Part shown: in pieces, positions 14,954 to 23,577 of the stretch
Layout of the letters: every line of letters begins with the position of its first letter
Position numbering within the stretch: position 1 is the stretch's first letter
Assembly: GCF_001399755.1 (NCBI RefSeq)
Contig: NZ_LJCP01000014.1
Location: 248,001-312,000, forward strand
DNA: 64,000 nt
Source of the DNA: Thiohalorhabdus denitrificans
Lineage (GTDB): Bacteria; Pseudomonadota; Gammaproteobacteria; Thiohalorhabdales; Thiohalorhabdaceae
Direction: 5' to 3'
Notes under the pieces: model-generated
What the model was told of the DNA's origin: nothing
What the model saw: the letters and a program-made list of their open reading frames with translations, nothing else
Databases searched by the model: none
Position numbers and translations under genes: made by a program

Positions 14954-17446
14954 CTACGATCGGAGGCGACCCTCCCGGTCCAGCACGGGCAACTCCCGCA
15001 GGCGCCGGCCGGTGGCCGCATGGAGGGCATTGGCCACCGCGGGGGCCAAGGGCGGCACACCGGGCTCGCCCACGCCGCCCAGGTCCCCGCCGCCCTCCAG
15101 GATGGCGACCTCCACCGCCGGCATCTCCGGCAGGGTGAGGATGGGCTGGTCCGCGTAGGTAGCCTCCACGGTGGCGCCGTCGGCGAAGGTGATCCCGCCG
15201 TGGAGGGTGGCGGAGAGGGCGAAGGCCACGGCGCCCTCCATCTGGGCCCGGACGCCGTCCGGCTGCACCGCCCGTCCGCAGTCGATGGCGACGGTCACCC
15301 GGTACACCGTCGCCCGGTCGGCCGCGTCCACCGCCAGCTCCACCACCTCGGCCACGATGCTGCCGAAGGAGCGGTACACCGCCAGCCCCTGGTGGCGGCC
15401 CGCCGCCGCCCGGCCCCAGCCGGCCCGCTGGGCCGCCTCCTCCAGCACGGCGCGGTGGCGGGGGGCCTCGGTCAGGTGGTCGAGGCGGAAGGTCAGGGGG
15501 TCCTGGCCCGCCGCGGCAGCGAGCTCGTCCACGAAGGATTCGATGGCAAAGGCGTTGTTGGAGGCCTCCACGGAGCGCCAGGGCCCCGTGGGGATGCCGG
15601 GGTCCGCCTCCACCCGCTCCTCGCGGTAGTGGTGGAGGTCGTAGGGCACCGAGATCCCCCCGAGCGCCATGCGGGGGCCGGCGATGCGCATCCACCAGGC
15701 GTCCAGCCGGTCCTCGTCGTCCACGGCCGCGCGCAGGCGGGCGGCGTGCCCCGGGCGGTAGAAATCGTGGCGGGTGTCGTCGGCCCGAGTCCACAGCACC
15801 TGCACCGGACCCTCCACGTGCCGGGCCACCGCCACCGCCTCGCGCACGAAGTCCGTCTGCAGCCGCCGGCCGAAGCCGCCGCCCAGGAAGGCGCTGTGCA
15901 CCTGGACCCGCTCCGGGGGCAAACCCGCCGCCTCTGCGGCGGCCTGCCGGGCGTCCCCCGGGGCCTGGCTGCCCACCCACACCTCGCAGCGCTCCTGCTC
16001 CACCCGCGCGGTGCAGTTCATGGGCTCCAGCGGCATGTGGGCGAGGTAGGGGGTGGCGTAATCCGCCTCCACCACCCGGGAGGCCATCCCCAGCGCCTCC
16101 TCGGCCCGCCCGAGGAGCCCCCGGGCCTCCCCGGACCGCTCCAGTCCCTCCCGAAGCCGTCGGTGGACCGCCGCGCTCCCCAGCCCGGCCAGCGGGCCGG
16201 GATCCCAGTCCACGCGGAGACGGTCCCGGGCGGCCTCGGCGGCGGGGAAATCGGCGGCCACCACGGCCACCCCATAGTCCAGGGGCACGGCCCGATGGAA
16301 GCCCGGCACCTCGGCCGCATCGGCATCGTCGTAGTCCCACAGCCGCCCGCCGTGGGCGGGGCTGCGCCGCACCACCGCCACCCGCATGCCGGGGAGGTCC
16401 ACGTCCTGACCGTAGACCGTGCGGCCGGTCACCATGTCGGGGGCGTCGAAGCGGGGGACGGGGCGACCCACCAGGCGGAGCCGCTCCGGGGACTTGAGGA
16501 CGGGGTCCCGGGGCGCGCGCAGGCGGACGGCGCGGTGCGCGAGCTCGCCGTAACCGACCCGGCGCCCCGTGTCGGGATGGAGGACCGCGCCCGACTCCGC
16601 CCGGCACTGGTTGGGGGCAACCTCCCACCGCTCCGCCGCCGCGCGGACCAGCACCTCCCGCGCCGCGGCGCCGGCCCGCCGCAGGGGCCCCCAGGCCCCG
16701 CGGATGGAGGTGCTGCCGCCGGTCACCTGCCGCCCCAGGAGCGGGTTGGTGTAGTCGGGATGGGCCGGGGCCAGCACCACCCGCACCCGGGCGGGATCCA
16801 CCTCCAGCTCCTCCGCCAGCAGCAGGGCCTGCCCGGTAAGCGCCCCCTGCCCCATCTCCGCGCATCCCACGGTCAGCGTCACCGTGTCGTCCTCGTGGAC
16901 CCGCACCCAGGGGTTCAGGACTACCCCGGGGTCGGGAGCGGGCCCCGGCCGCTGCAGCGCAGGCCCGTGGCCGGAAGGGGCGGGAACGCCCTCCCGGAGG
17001 TAGCGGGCGGCGCGGTGCACGGCCCGGCGGATGCGGGGGTAGGTACCGCAGCGGCAGAGCACCGGCCCCAGGGCCGCATCCACCTCGGCCTCGGTGGGCT
17101 CGGGATGCCGGGCGAGCAGGGCGGCGGCGGCCACCTCCTGGGCCGGCTGGCAGAAGCCGCACTGGGGCACCTGCTCATCCAGCCAGGCCCGGAGCACGGG
17201 GTGGTCGGGCTCCGCGGCCAGCCCCTCGATGGTGGTCACCGCGCGGCCCCGGGCCTCGGCGAGGGTTGTGGTGCAGGCATGCACCGGGCGACCGTCCAGC
17301 TGGACCACGCAAGCCCCGCACACCCCCACCCCGCAACCGTACTTGGTGCCCTTCAGCCCCAGATCGTGGCGCAGGGCCCAGAGTAGGGCCCGGCTGTCCC
17401 CGGCCTCCACGCGGCACGGCCGGCCGTTTACGGTCAGCTCGATCAT
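14954..17446 (-). CDS. Single-chain molybdenum hydroxylase (IorA–IorB fusion type)
   Basis: 830 residues joining two normally separate subunits. Residues 1-150 form a two-cluster [2Fe-2S] subunit: Cys38, 43, 46 and 58 for the plant-ferredoxin cluster and Cys96, 99, 131 and 133 for the second. A proline-rich linker (about 155-175) leads to a molybdopterin subunit with GCAEMGQGALTGQ, SAFLGGGFGRRLQTDF, a GPWRSVEASNNAFA segment and the catalytic-Glu motif GVGEPGVPPLAPAVANAL. It resembles isoquinoline 1-oxidoreductase/aldehyde dehydrogenase-type enzymes with a membrane cytochrome or quinone acceptor. No FAD subunit or XdhC-type maturation factor is next to it. No Tat signal is seen. The substrate is unknown. 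Confidence 0.85.
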   Translation of the reverse strand: MIELTVNGRPCRVEAGDSRALLWALRHDLGLKGTKYGCGVGVCGACVVQLDGRPVHACTTTLAEARGRAVTTIEGLAAEPDHPVLRAWLDEQVPQCGFCQPAQEVAAAALLARHPEPTEAEVDAALGPVLCRCGTYPRIRRAVHRAARYLREGVPAPSGHGPALQRPGPAPDPGVVLNPWVRVHEDDTVTLTVGCAEMGQGALTGQALLLAEELEVDPARVRVVLAPAHPDYTNPLLGRQVTGGSTSIRGAWGPLRRAGAAAREVLVRAAAERWEVAPNQCRAESGAVLHPDTGRRVGYGELAHRAVRLRAPRDPVLKSPERLRLVGRPVPRFDAPDMVTGRTVYGQDVDLPGMRVAVVRRSPAHGGRLWDYDDADAAEVPGFHRAVPLDYGVAVVAADFPAAEAARDRLRVDWDPGPLAGLGSAAVHRRLREGLERSGEARGLLGRAEEALGMASRVVEADYATPYLAHMPLEPMNCTARVEQERCEVWVGSQAPGDARQAAAEAAGLPPERVQVHSAFLGGGFGRRLQTDFVREAVAVARHVEGPVQVLWTRADDTRHDFYRPGHAARLRAAVDDEDRLDAWWMRIAGPRMALGGISVPYDLHHYREERVEADPGIPTGPWRSVEASNNAFAIESFVDELAAAAGQDPLTFRLDHLTEAPRHRAVLEEAAQRAGWGRAAAGRHQGLAVYRSFGSIVAEVVELAVDAADRATVYRVTVAIDCGRAVQPDGVRAQMEGAVAFALSATLHGGITFADGATVEATYADQPILTLPEMPAVEVAILEGGGDLGGVGEPGVPPLAPAVANALHAATGRRLRELPVLDREGRLRS

Positions 17447-17598
17447 GACGGGCCCCCGGAGCGGTGGTCGCTTCTTCCACCATCGCACCGGCGGGAGTCG
17501 GCGTCAGCCGTGGGCGGGCCTTCCCATGGGGCCGCGAGGGCGGGGCCGATCCGGCTCCGGGCGCAGGTCCAGGGGCGCACCCCGAGCCGTACCGGGCA

Positions 17599-18015
17599 TC
17601 ACCGGTAGAAATACCGTTTCTCCCGCGAATGGATGATCCCCAGGAACAGCTCGGCGTGCACCAGGGCCGCCACCACCACCCCCAGCCAATCGGGCCAGCC
17701 CCGCATGAGGCTGTGGAACTCCACCCCGGCGTAGCCGAGCAGCAACAGCACAGAGGGATAGACGGCGACAGCCGCCACGAACAGGCTCCAGAAGGTCCAG
17801 CCAATGGCGGCCCGGATCTCCAGGAACAGGGGCACGCTCAACAGCAGGACCACGGGATAGGCCCCCAGCGCCCAAGCCGGCACCGGATCCTCGGGGGCCA
17901 GGGAGCTTCCGCCCCCGTCCGTCCAATTCATGGCCAGGCCCGAGGCCAGCCAGACCATGAAGAATACGGTAACGCCCGCCAATGGACTGACCAGAAAAGC
18001 GAAAATCGTGCGCAT
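17599..18015 (-). CDS. Four-helix integral membrane protein of unknown function
   Basis: 138 residues with about four transmembrane helices: residues 3-28, 48-66, 71-93 and 107-128. A Gly/Asp-rich loop (NWTDGGGSSLAPED) lies between the first two and a basic C-terminus (HSREKRYFYR) ends the chain. GGGAGG lies 10 bases before the ATG. The family is not recognised. It is followed 150 bases later by the molybdenum hydroxylase gene on the same strand and could supply a membrane partner for it, but no heme-binding or quinone motif supports that. Confidence 0.6.
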   Translation of the reverse strand: MRTIFAFLVSPLAGVTVFFMVWLASGLAMNWTDGGGSSLAPEDPVPAWALGAYPVVLLLSVPLFLEIRAAIGWTFWSLFVAAVAVYPSVLLLLGYAGVEFHSLMRGWPDWLGVVVAALVHAELFLGIIHSREKRYFYR

Positions 18016-18667
18016 GGCACTCAACCTCCCGAGCGGGGATTTGCACTCGGGACGGGGTAGAGCAAAAGGCGGGCCAACCTCGTAGAGGGCTGAATCCCCT
18101 GGAGAAGGCACCAAGGGACCTGGGTGCTCTCCGGTCGCACTGGCGCCGGACGGCGACGCCCCGCACGCCCCGTGTACGGCAGATGCCTGAATGCGTAAGG
18201 GAAACTGCCCAGGGCCGGAGGCGACAGCCGGGGGGCCGAAGGAAGACCCCCCGCGGGCCTAGCCCACGGCCCGGGAACCTGGACACGGTCATTGAAGGGG
18301 GGGCGGCCCTTGCGGGTAAGCTGAAGGGAGAAGTCCCTAATTCCCTTCTCTCACGGGGTACGAAGGAGGGGCCCGGCCGGGGATCGTTCGCGCTATCCCC
18401 CACGCGTCATCCCCCACGCGTCCGGGCCCACCTCGAGCCCTGGAAGGAACCGGAGGATTCCGGTGCCATACAAAGCCCCCCACCGCCCCGGCGCGGCCCT
18501 CGCCCCGAATTTCAACCAGGGGTTTGGTGTTTCAATCGGTTTTATAACAGGCTATAAGGAGGGCATGGCCCTCGATGCCGGCCCCCGGAGCTCTCGTGGG
18601 CCGACCTTCTCCGGGGGCAAGGGGCCGGCGCCCCGGCCAACAGTTGTTCGGAATAAAGGGGGGAACC
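18016..18667. other. Long intergenic region upstream of the PAS kinase
   Basis: This 650-base stretch has no open frame with a credible ribosome-binding site or motif. It contains several GC hairpins, a 14-bp tandem direct repeat at 18395-18422 and an AT-rich patch at 18525-18560 (GGTTTTATAACAGGCTATAA) that probably holds the promoter of the kinase gene. I did not recognise RNase P, 6S or other known RNA signatures, though an unknown structured RNA cannot be excluded. Confidence 0.4.
18395..18422. repeat. Perfect 14-bp tandem direct repeat
   Basis: ATCCCCCACGCGTC occurs twice in direct succession. Each unit contains the palindrome ACGCGT. It lies about 250 bases upstream of the PAS kinase start codon and could be a paired protein-binding site or a simple duplication. 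Confidence 0.5.
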
Positions 18668-20884
18668 ATGAAGAGCGCTAGTGGAACCGAGTCCCATACG
18701 TCCACAGGGACCTCCCTTTTCGACCAGCTTTTCCGGCACGCCCCCCTGCCCCAGGTTCTGGCCGACCCGGACCAAGGCACCGTCCTCCGGGTCAGTCCCG
18801 CCGCCTGCGACCTCCTGGAGGAGTCCCGGGAGGCCCTGGAAGGCGCCCCGCTGGCCGACCTCTTTCCGGAGCCCGAAGGAGACCTGAACGAGTTCCTGGA
18901 CCGGCTCACCCGGGAGCGGTCGGCCTCCCTGCGCGCCCGGACCTCCCCTTCCCGGGTCCTCGAGCTGCAAGCCACGGCCCTGGAGACCGAGGAGGGGCCC
19001 TGGGCCCACATCGCCCTGCGGGACGTCTCCGCCGAGACGGAGCTGAACGCCGCCCGCGGGTTCCGGGAATCCCTGGTGGAGCATTTCCCCGACGCGGTTT
19101 TCCTGAAGGACCGGCAGGGGGTGTACGAAACCTGCAACACGGAGTTCCTGCGGCGGGTGGGCAAGGGACGCGACGAGGTCCTGGGCGTCCGGGACCGGGA
19201 GGTGATCCCCCCGGAGCTCGCGGAGCACTGCACGGCCACCGACCGCAAGGTGCTCACGGAAGAGCGCCCCCAGGTCACCGAGCGCTGGCTGCAGCGGGAC
19301 TCGGGCGAATGGGTCCTGCTGCAGATCCTCAAGCTCCCTCACCGGGACACCGACGGCCACCTGCACGGGGTGATCGGCGTGTGCCGGGACGTGACCGAAC
19401 GCCACCACACGGAGCGGCGTCTCCGAACCAGCGAGCACCAGCTCCGCGAGATCCTGGAGGCCTCTCCCGAGGGGCTATGGATGGGCGACTTCGAGACCCT
19501 GGAAACCGTGGAGGTGAACGGCGCCCTGTGCGAGATGCTGGGACGGTCCCGGGAGGATCTGCTGGGCACCCGCCCCGACGAATGGATCGACCCGGCGGAC
19601 CGACCCACCTTCTGGGAGGAAGCCACCCGGCGCCGGGAGGCGAAAACGCGGCGGTACGAGATCAGCCTGCTCACCCGGGCGGGGGAGCGGGTACCGGTGG
19701 TGGCGAACGTGAGCACCTCCTACGATCCGGAGGGCGCCCCGCAGCACTCGGTGGCCTTCGTCACCGACGTCACCCACCTCAAGGAGACGGAGCGCTCCCT
19801 GCAGCGGGTCGCCGACATCCTGGAGGCCTTCCCCGGGCCGGTGGTGCTGTGCAGCACCGATTTCAAGGTCCTCTACCAGAACCGCTTCGCCCGGGAGACC
19901 CTGGGGGACTACCAGCCCGGGGCCACCCCGGTCAGCGCGCTCACGGGGGACCACACCTTCAAGGAGGTCATGCAGCGGGAGGCCGTGCCCGCAGCCCGGG
20001 AGGAAGGGTCCTGGACGGGGGAGGTCCCCCTGGTGGACGTCACGGGAAAGGAGCGGCCCTTCCTGATGACCGTGCTGGCCCACTCCGAATCCGACGGGCA
20101 AGTGGAGCGGCTTTCCGCGGTAGGGGTGGACATCGCCCCCCAGAAGGAGGCCGAGGCGCGGGAGAAGCATTACCTGGAGCAGCTGAACCGCATGAGCCGC
20201 CTGATCTCCATGGGCGAGCTGGTCTCCGTCCTCAGCCATCAGCTCAACCAACCGCTCACCGCCCTGAGCAACTACGCCACCGCCGGCACCCAGCTGCTCG
20301 CCCAGAAGAGCGCCATGCCCTCCCAGATCCAGGAGCTCCTGGAGGGGATGGGGAGCGAGGCCCAGAAGGCCTCGGGGATACTGACCCAGATCCGCAACTT
20401 CCTGAAGGGACAGAGTCCCGATCTCCGGCCCCTGGAGGTTAATCCCCTCATCCGGGAGCTGGTGCCCTTCATCTGCACCGGCCACGCGGGGAAGGTCCCC
20501 CCCATCGAGCTGGACCTTGACCAGGACCTGCCCCCGGTGGAGGCGGACGGCATCCAGCTGCAGGAGGCCGTCTTCAACCTGGCCCGCAACGGAATCGAAT
20601 CCTGCCGGGAGCGGAACCCCGAAAGCCCCGGGCCTTTGATCCTGCGCACCCGGAGGACCGAGGAAGGGGCGGAGATCCGCGTCATCGACCACGGCACGGG
20701 CCTGCCCGAGGGCCTCGACCTGGAGGCCCTGGAGCCCTTCTTCACCACCAAGGAGAAGGGACTGGGCCTGGGCCTCTGGATCGTCAAGTCCATCGTCCAG
20801 AGCCACGGCGGCCGGCTGGAGGCCTGGAACAACCCCGAGGGGCCGGGCGCCACCTTCCGGATCGCCCTTCCCGCGGCCGCGTAG
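18668..20884 (+). CDS. Multi-PAS sensor histidine kinase (soluble)
   Basis: 738 residues without transmembrane helices. Four PAS-like modules occupy roughly 15-100, 130-245, 258-375 and 385-500. The last leads into the dimerisation helix with phospho-acceptor His524 in VLSHQLNQPLTAL, then an ATPase domain with N box NLARNGIESC, DHGTGLP and GLGLGLWIVKSIVQSHGG. The HisKA/ATPase pair is of the FixL/DctB-like class that usually signals to FixJ or NtrC regulators. No response-regulator gene adjoins it, so it is an orphan kinase. No heme-binding or flavin-binding PAS residue set is evident. AAAGGGGGG precedes the chosen ATG. Confidence 0.88.
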   Translation: MKSASGTESHTSTGTSLFDQLFRHAPLPQVLADPDQGTVLRVSPAACDLLEESREALEGAPLADLFPEPEGDLNEFLDRLTRERSASLRARTSPSRVLELQATALETEEGPWAHIALRDVSAETELNAARGFRESLVEHFPDAVFLKDRQGVYETCNTEFLRRVGKGRDEVLGVRDREVIPPELAEHCTATDRKVLTEERPQVTERWLQRDSGEWVLLQILKLPHRDTDGHLHGVIGVCRDVTERHHTERRLRTSEHQLREILEASPEGLWMGDFETLETVEVNGALCEMLGRSREDLLGTRPDEWIDPADRPTFWEEATRRREAKTRRYEISLLTRAGERVPVVANVSTSYDPEGAPQHSVAFVTDVTHLKETERSLQRVADILEAFPGPVVLCSTDFKVLYQNRFARETLGDYQPGATPVSALTGDHTFKEVMQREAVPAAREEGSWTGEVPLVDVTGKERPFLMTVLAHSESDGQVERLSAVGVDIAPQKEAEAREKHYLEQLNRMSRLISMGELVSVLSHQLNQPLTALSNYATAGTQLLAQKSAMPSQIQELLEGMGSEAQKASGILTQIRNFLKGQSPDLRPLEVNPLIRELVPFICTGHAGKVPPIELDLDQDLPPVEADGIQLQEAVFNLARNGIESCRERNPESPGPLILRTRRTEEGAEIRVIDHGTGLPEGLDLEALEPFFTTKEKGLGLGLWIVKSIVQSHGGRLEAWNNPEGPGATFRIALPAAA

Positions 20885-20938
20885 CCCGCCGGACAACCTA
20901 CCGCCCCCAAGGCAAGGCCCCCGAACGCCACGCGTTCG

Positions 20939-20962
20939 TGTCCCGGGACGTCCCGGTTTGTC
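20939..20962 (+). terminator. Possible terminator hairpin after the PAS kinase gene
   Basis: The palindrome CCGGGACGTCCCGG (with flanking T/G) is followed by TTTGTCC. The hairpin is GC-rich but the T-tract is short, so termination is plausible rather than certain. Confidence 0.35.
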
Positions 20963-21104
20963 CACCCCCGTAGACCCCTCGTTTCACCTCCCAGGACAGC
21001 GAAACAAACGGACAGCACCCACCCCTTTCCGGGCGAGATTTCAGGGGGTGCGGGGCTCCTGTATTTTAGAGGGTTCTAATCTACTTAATCCAAAAGGGGA
21101 ATTC

Positions 21105-21617
21105 ATGCGGAAGATTTTGCTGTCCGCCGTCCTGGCCCTCGCCTTCCTCGCAGCCCCGGCACAGGCCATGGACCTGGAGCTGTATTCCGGGGACACCTTC
21201 GAGTACGCCGAGACCAGCGAGGACGAGAACTTCGTCTACGCGGACCTGACCTTCGGCGGGGAGGTCCTGCTGCTCCCCTTCTTCGACGGCTGCTGCAACA
21301 TCGACATCCTCGTGGCCGTGATCGAGCCGGAGCTTCTGAGCTATTTCTCCGACACCATCGAGAGCGGGGAGAACATCTACACCTCCACCCTGTCCACGGG
21401 CGAGCGGGTCTACATCGCCAGCCTGGAGGGGGTGCTCTACACGGAGGGACAGATCGGCGTCATGGCCGACCGCATCGGGGAGATGGCGGACCGGATCGTC
21501 TACACCGAAGAGCTGATCGTGGAGACCGAGTACATGATCGTGGACGTCACCCGCTTCTCCCAGGCCAACCTGCTGACCTTCGTGGGCATGCTGAACCCGC
21601 TGACGCTCCTGGAATAG
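21105..21617 (+). CDS. Secreted protein with MADRI-type helical repeats
   Basis: A 170-residue protein with a clear signal peptide (LSAVLALAFLAAPAQA). The mature N-terminal half is acidic, with a short Cys pair (FFDGCCNIDIL). The C-terminal half holds a helical repeat, GVMADRIGEMADRIVYTEEL, that continues as IVETEYMIVDV. Repeats of the form MADRIGxMADRIVxTEEL occur in uncharacterised exported proteobacterial proteins; I recall this pattern but not a function. AAGGGGA sits seven bases before the ATG. A stretch of AT-rich sequence (21060-21090) is the likely promoter, separate from the kinase upstream. Confidence 0.7.
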   Translation: MRKILLSAVLALAFLAAPAQAMDLELYSGDTFEYAETSEDENFVYADLTFGGEVLLLPFFDGCCNIDILVAVIEPELLSYFSDTIESGENIYTSTLSTGERVYIASLEGVLYTEGQIGVMADRIGEMADRIVYTEELIVETEYMIVDVTRFSQANLLTFVGMLNPLTLLE

Positions 21618-21665
21618 GCCGGCATTAGCCTCGCCCGTTACCCCTGGGCCGCCCGGCCCGGGGTG

Positions 21666-21684
21666 GCTGCGGGGCCCGCAGCCC
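21666..21684. terminator. GC-rich hairpin between convergent genes
   Basis: GGCTGCGGGGCCCGCAGCC is an almost complete palindrome lying between the convergent repeat-protein and phosphoglucomutase genes. It has no T-tract on either side, so it may slow or help end transcription but is not a classical terminator. Confidence 0.3.
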
Positions 21685-21716
21685 GCGGCCGGTCCTCCTC
21701 CCTCGACTTTCCCCTC

Positions 21717-23357
21717 TCAGACCACCAGGCTCGGCTCCCTGCGGCCGGTGATGGCCTTCACCTCCGCCACCTCCCGTACCGCCTCGGCGACGTCCCGCAG
21801 CACGTCCCGGCATTCGTCGTTTTGCCGCAGCGGCTCGGCCTCCCACGTCTCCAGGTAGATCCGCAGGGTGGCACCGTCGGTTCCCGTCCCGGACAGGCGC
21901 AGGACGGCCCGGGCGCCGTTGTCGAACCAGAGGCGGACGCCCTGGCCCGTGGTGGTGTGGCCGTCGATGGGATCGGTGTAGCTGAACTCGTCGGCTTCGG
22001 TGACGCGGGGGCCGGCCCCGGTGGGGGTCCCCGCCAGACCGGCGAGCCGGTCGCGGAGGTGGGCCATGAGGCGCTCGCCCTGGTCCCTGGTCAGCCCCTC
22101 GTAGTCGTGGCGGCTGTAGAAGTCGCGCCCGTACCGGGACCAGTGGCCGCGCACCACCGCCTCCACCGACTCCCGGCTGGCGGCGAGGATGGAAAGCCAC
22201 GCCAGCACGGCCCACAGGCCGTCCTTCTCCCGCACGTGGTCGGAGGAGGTACCGAAGGACTCCTCCCCGCACAGCTGGACGCGGTCGGCATCGAGGAGGT
22301 TACCGAAGAACTTCCACCCCGTTGGGGTCTCGAAGCACTCGTAGCCCCGGGCCTCGGCCACCCGGTCCACCGCCCGGCTGGTGGGCATGGAGCGGGCCAC
22401 GCCGGAGACCCGGCCCCGGTACCCGGGGATGGCGTCCAGGTGGTCGGCGATGACCGCCAGGCTGTCGGAGGGATTCACGAAGAAATGCCGGCCCAGGATC
22501 ATGTTGCGGTCGCCGTCACCGTCGGAGGCGGCGCCGAAGTCCGGGGCGTCGTGCCGGAACATGCGCTCCATGAGGTCCCGGGCGTGGGTGGGATTGGGAT
22601 CGGGCTGGCACCCCGCGAAATCCGGCTTGGGCTCGCCGTTGATGACCGTCCCCCGCGGCGCGCCCAGGTCCTCCTCCAGGAGGGCCTTGGCGTAGGGGCC
22701 GGTGACGCCGTGCATGGCGTCGAAGACCATGGAGAAGCTCCCGGAGCCGAGCAGGTCCCGCAGGGCTTCGAAATCAAACAGCTCGGCCATGAGCGCCCGG
22801 TAGTCGGCCACCGGGTCGATGACCTCCACGGGCATGCCCTCCACCTCGGCGGCCCCTTCCCGGGAGAGGTCCACTTCGGCGTGCTCCTGGGTAATGTGGT
22901 AGCCGTGGACTTCCAGGGAGCGGGCGTAGATGGCCTCCGTCACCGGCTCCGGGGCGGGGCCGCCGTTGGCGATGTTGTACTTCACGCCGAAGTCCCCGTC
23001 CGGTCCGCCCGGATTGTGGCTGGCGGTTAGTAGGAGACCCCCGGCGGCCCCCCGTCGCCGGATGGTGGCGGAGACCGCCGGCGTGGAGAACAGGCCGTCG
23101 CGCCCCACCAGGACCCGCCCCACCCCGTTGGCCGCGGCCATGCGCAGGATGGTGTCGATGGCCGTCTCGGTGTAGTAGCGGCCGTCGCCCCCAAGGATGA
23201 GGGTGCCGCCCTGAAGCTCCGTGCAGGTATCGAGCACCGCCTGGATGAAGTTCTCCAGGTAGCGGGGCTGGGAGAACTGCTCCACCGTCTTGCGCAGGCC
23301 CGAGGTACCGGGGCGCTGGTCCTCGAAGGGGGAGGAGACTTCCTCGATGATGGCCAT
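21717..23357 (-). CDS. pgm: Phosphoglucomutase (alpha-D-glucose phosphate-specific)
   Basis: A 546-residue enzyme interconverting glucose 1-phosphate and glucose 6-phosphate. FEDQRPGTSGLRKTV opens the chain, the catalytic phosphoserine lies in LLTASHNPGGPDGDFGVKYN, the metal loop is SDGDGDRNMI, and the sugar-binding loop is EESFG in CGEESFGTSSDHVREKDG. The phosphate-binding region near the C-terminus is RLSGTGTDGATLRIYLE. The length matches the eukaryote-like/PgmA class, about 545 residues, rather than PgmB. GGGAG precedes the ATG. Likely roles are glycogen, trehalose or envelope polysaccharide metabolism. Confidence 0.95.
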   Translation of the reverse strand: MAIIEEVSSPFEDQRPGTSGLRKTVEQFSQPRYLENFIQAVLDTCTELQGGTLILGGDGRYYTETAIDTILRMAAANGVGRVLVGRDGLFSTPAVSATIRRRGAAGGLLLTASHNPGGPDGDFGVKYNIANGGPAPEPVTEAIYARSLEVHGYHITQEHAEVDLSREGAAEVEGMPVEVIDPVADYRALMAELFDFEALRDLLGSGSFSMVFDAMHGVTGPYAKALLEEDLGAPRGTVINGEPKPDFAGCQPDPNPTHARDLMERMFRHDAPDFGAASDGDGDRNMILGRHFFVNPSDSLAVIADHLDAIPGYRGRVSGVARSMPTSRAVDRVAEARGYECFETPTGWKFFGNLLDADRVQLCGEESFGTSSDHVREKDGLWAVLAWLSILAASRESVEAVVRGHWSRYGRDFYSRHDYEGLTRDQGERLMAHLRDRLAGLAGTPTGAGPRVTEADEFSYTDPIDGHTTTGQGVRLWFDNGARAVLRLSGTGTDGATLRIYLETWEAEPLRQNDECRDVLRDVAEAVREVAEVKAITGRREPSLVV

Positions 23358-23577
23358 GATAACTCCCGGTGGCGGTCGGGGTCGGCGGGGTGGGAGGCCG
23401 GCGTCCCCGGGCCCCTCTCATGATCCCATCATCCTTGCGGGGGAATGGGGAAGGCCCGGGGGCGCCGGGGGGCTCCAAACCCTAGATGCTCAAGGGTAGC
23501 GCAACGTGCCCGGGCCCTGAACCTCCAAGGTGGTGGGGGTGGGCCCCATCGGGCCGGTGCAACCGCCCGGGCGGGGC

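Noticed and set aside
15000-17400. Very long open frames on both strands across the molybdenum hydroxylase gene
   Set aside because: In DNA this GC-rich, opposite-strand frames stay open by composition; only the minus-strand frame has family motifs.
18188-18560. Possible structured RNA (RNase P, 6S or similar) in the long intergenic region
   Set aside because: GC hairpins are abundant but none of the conserved core motifs of these RNAs is present.
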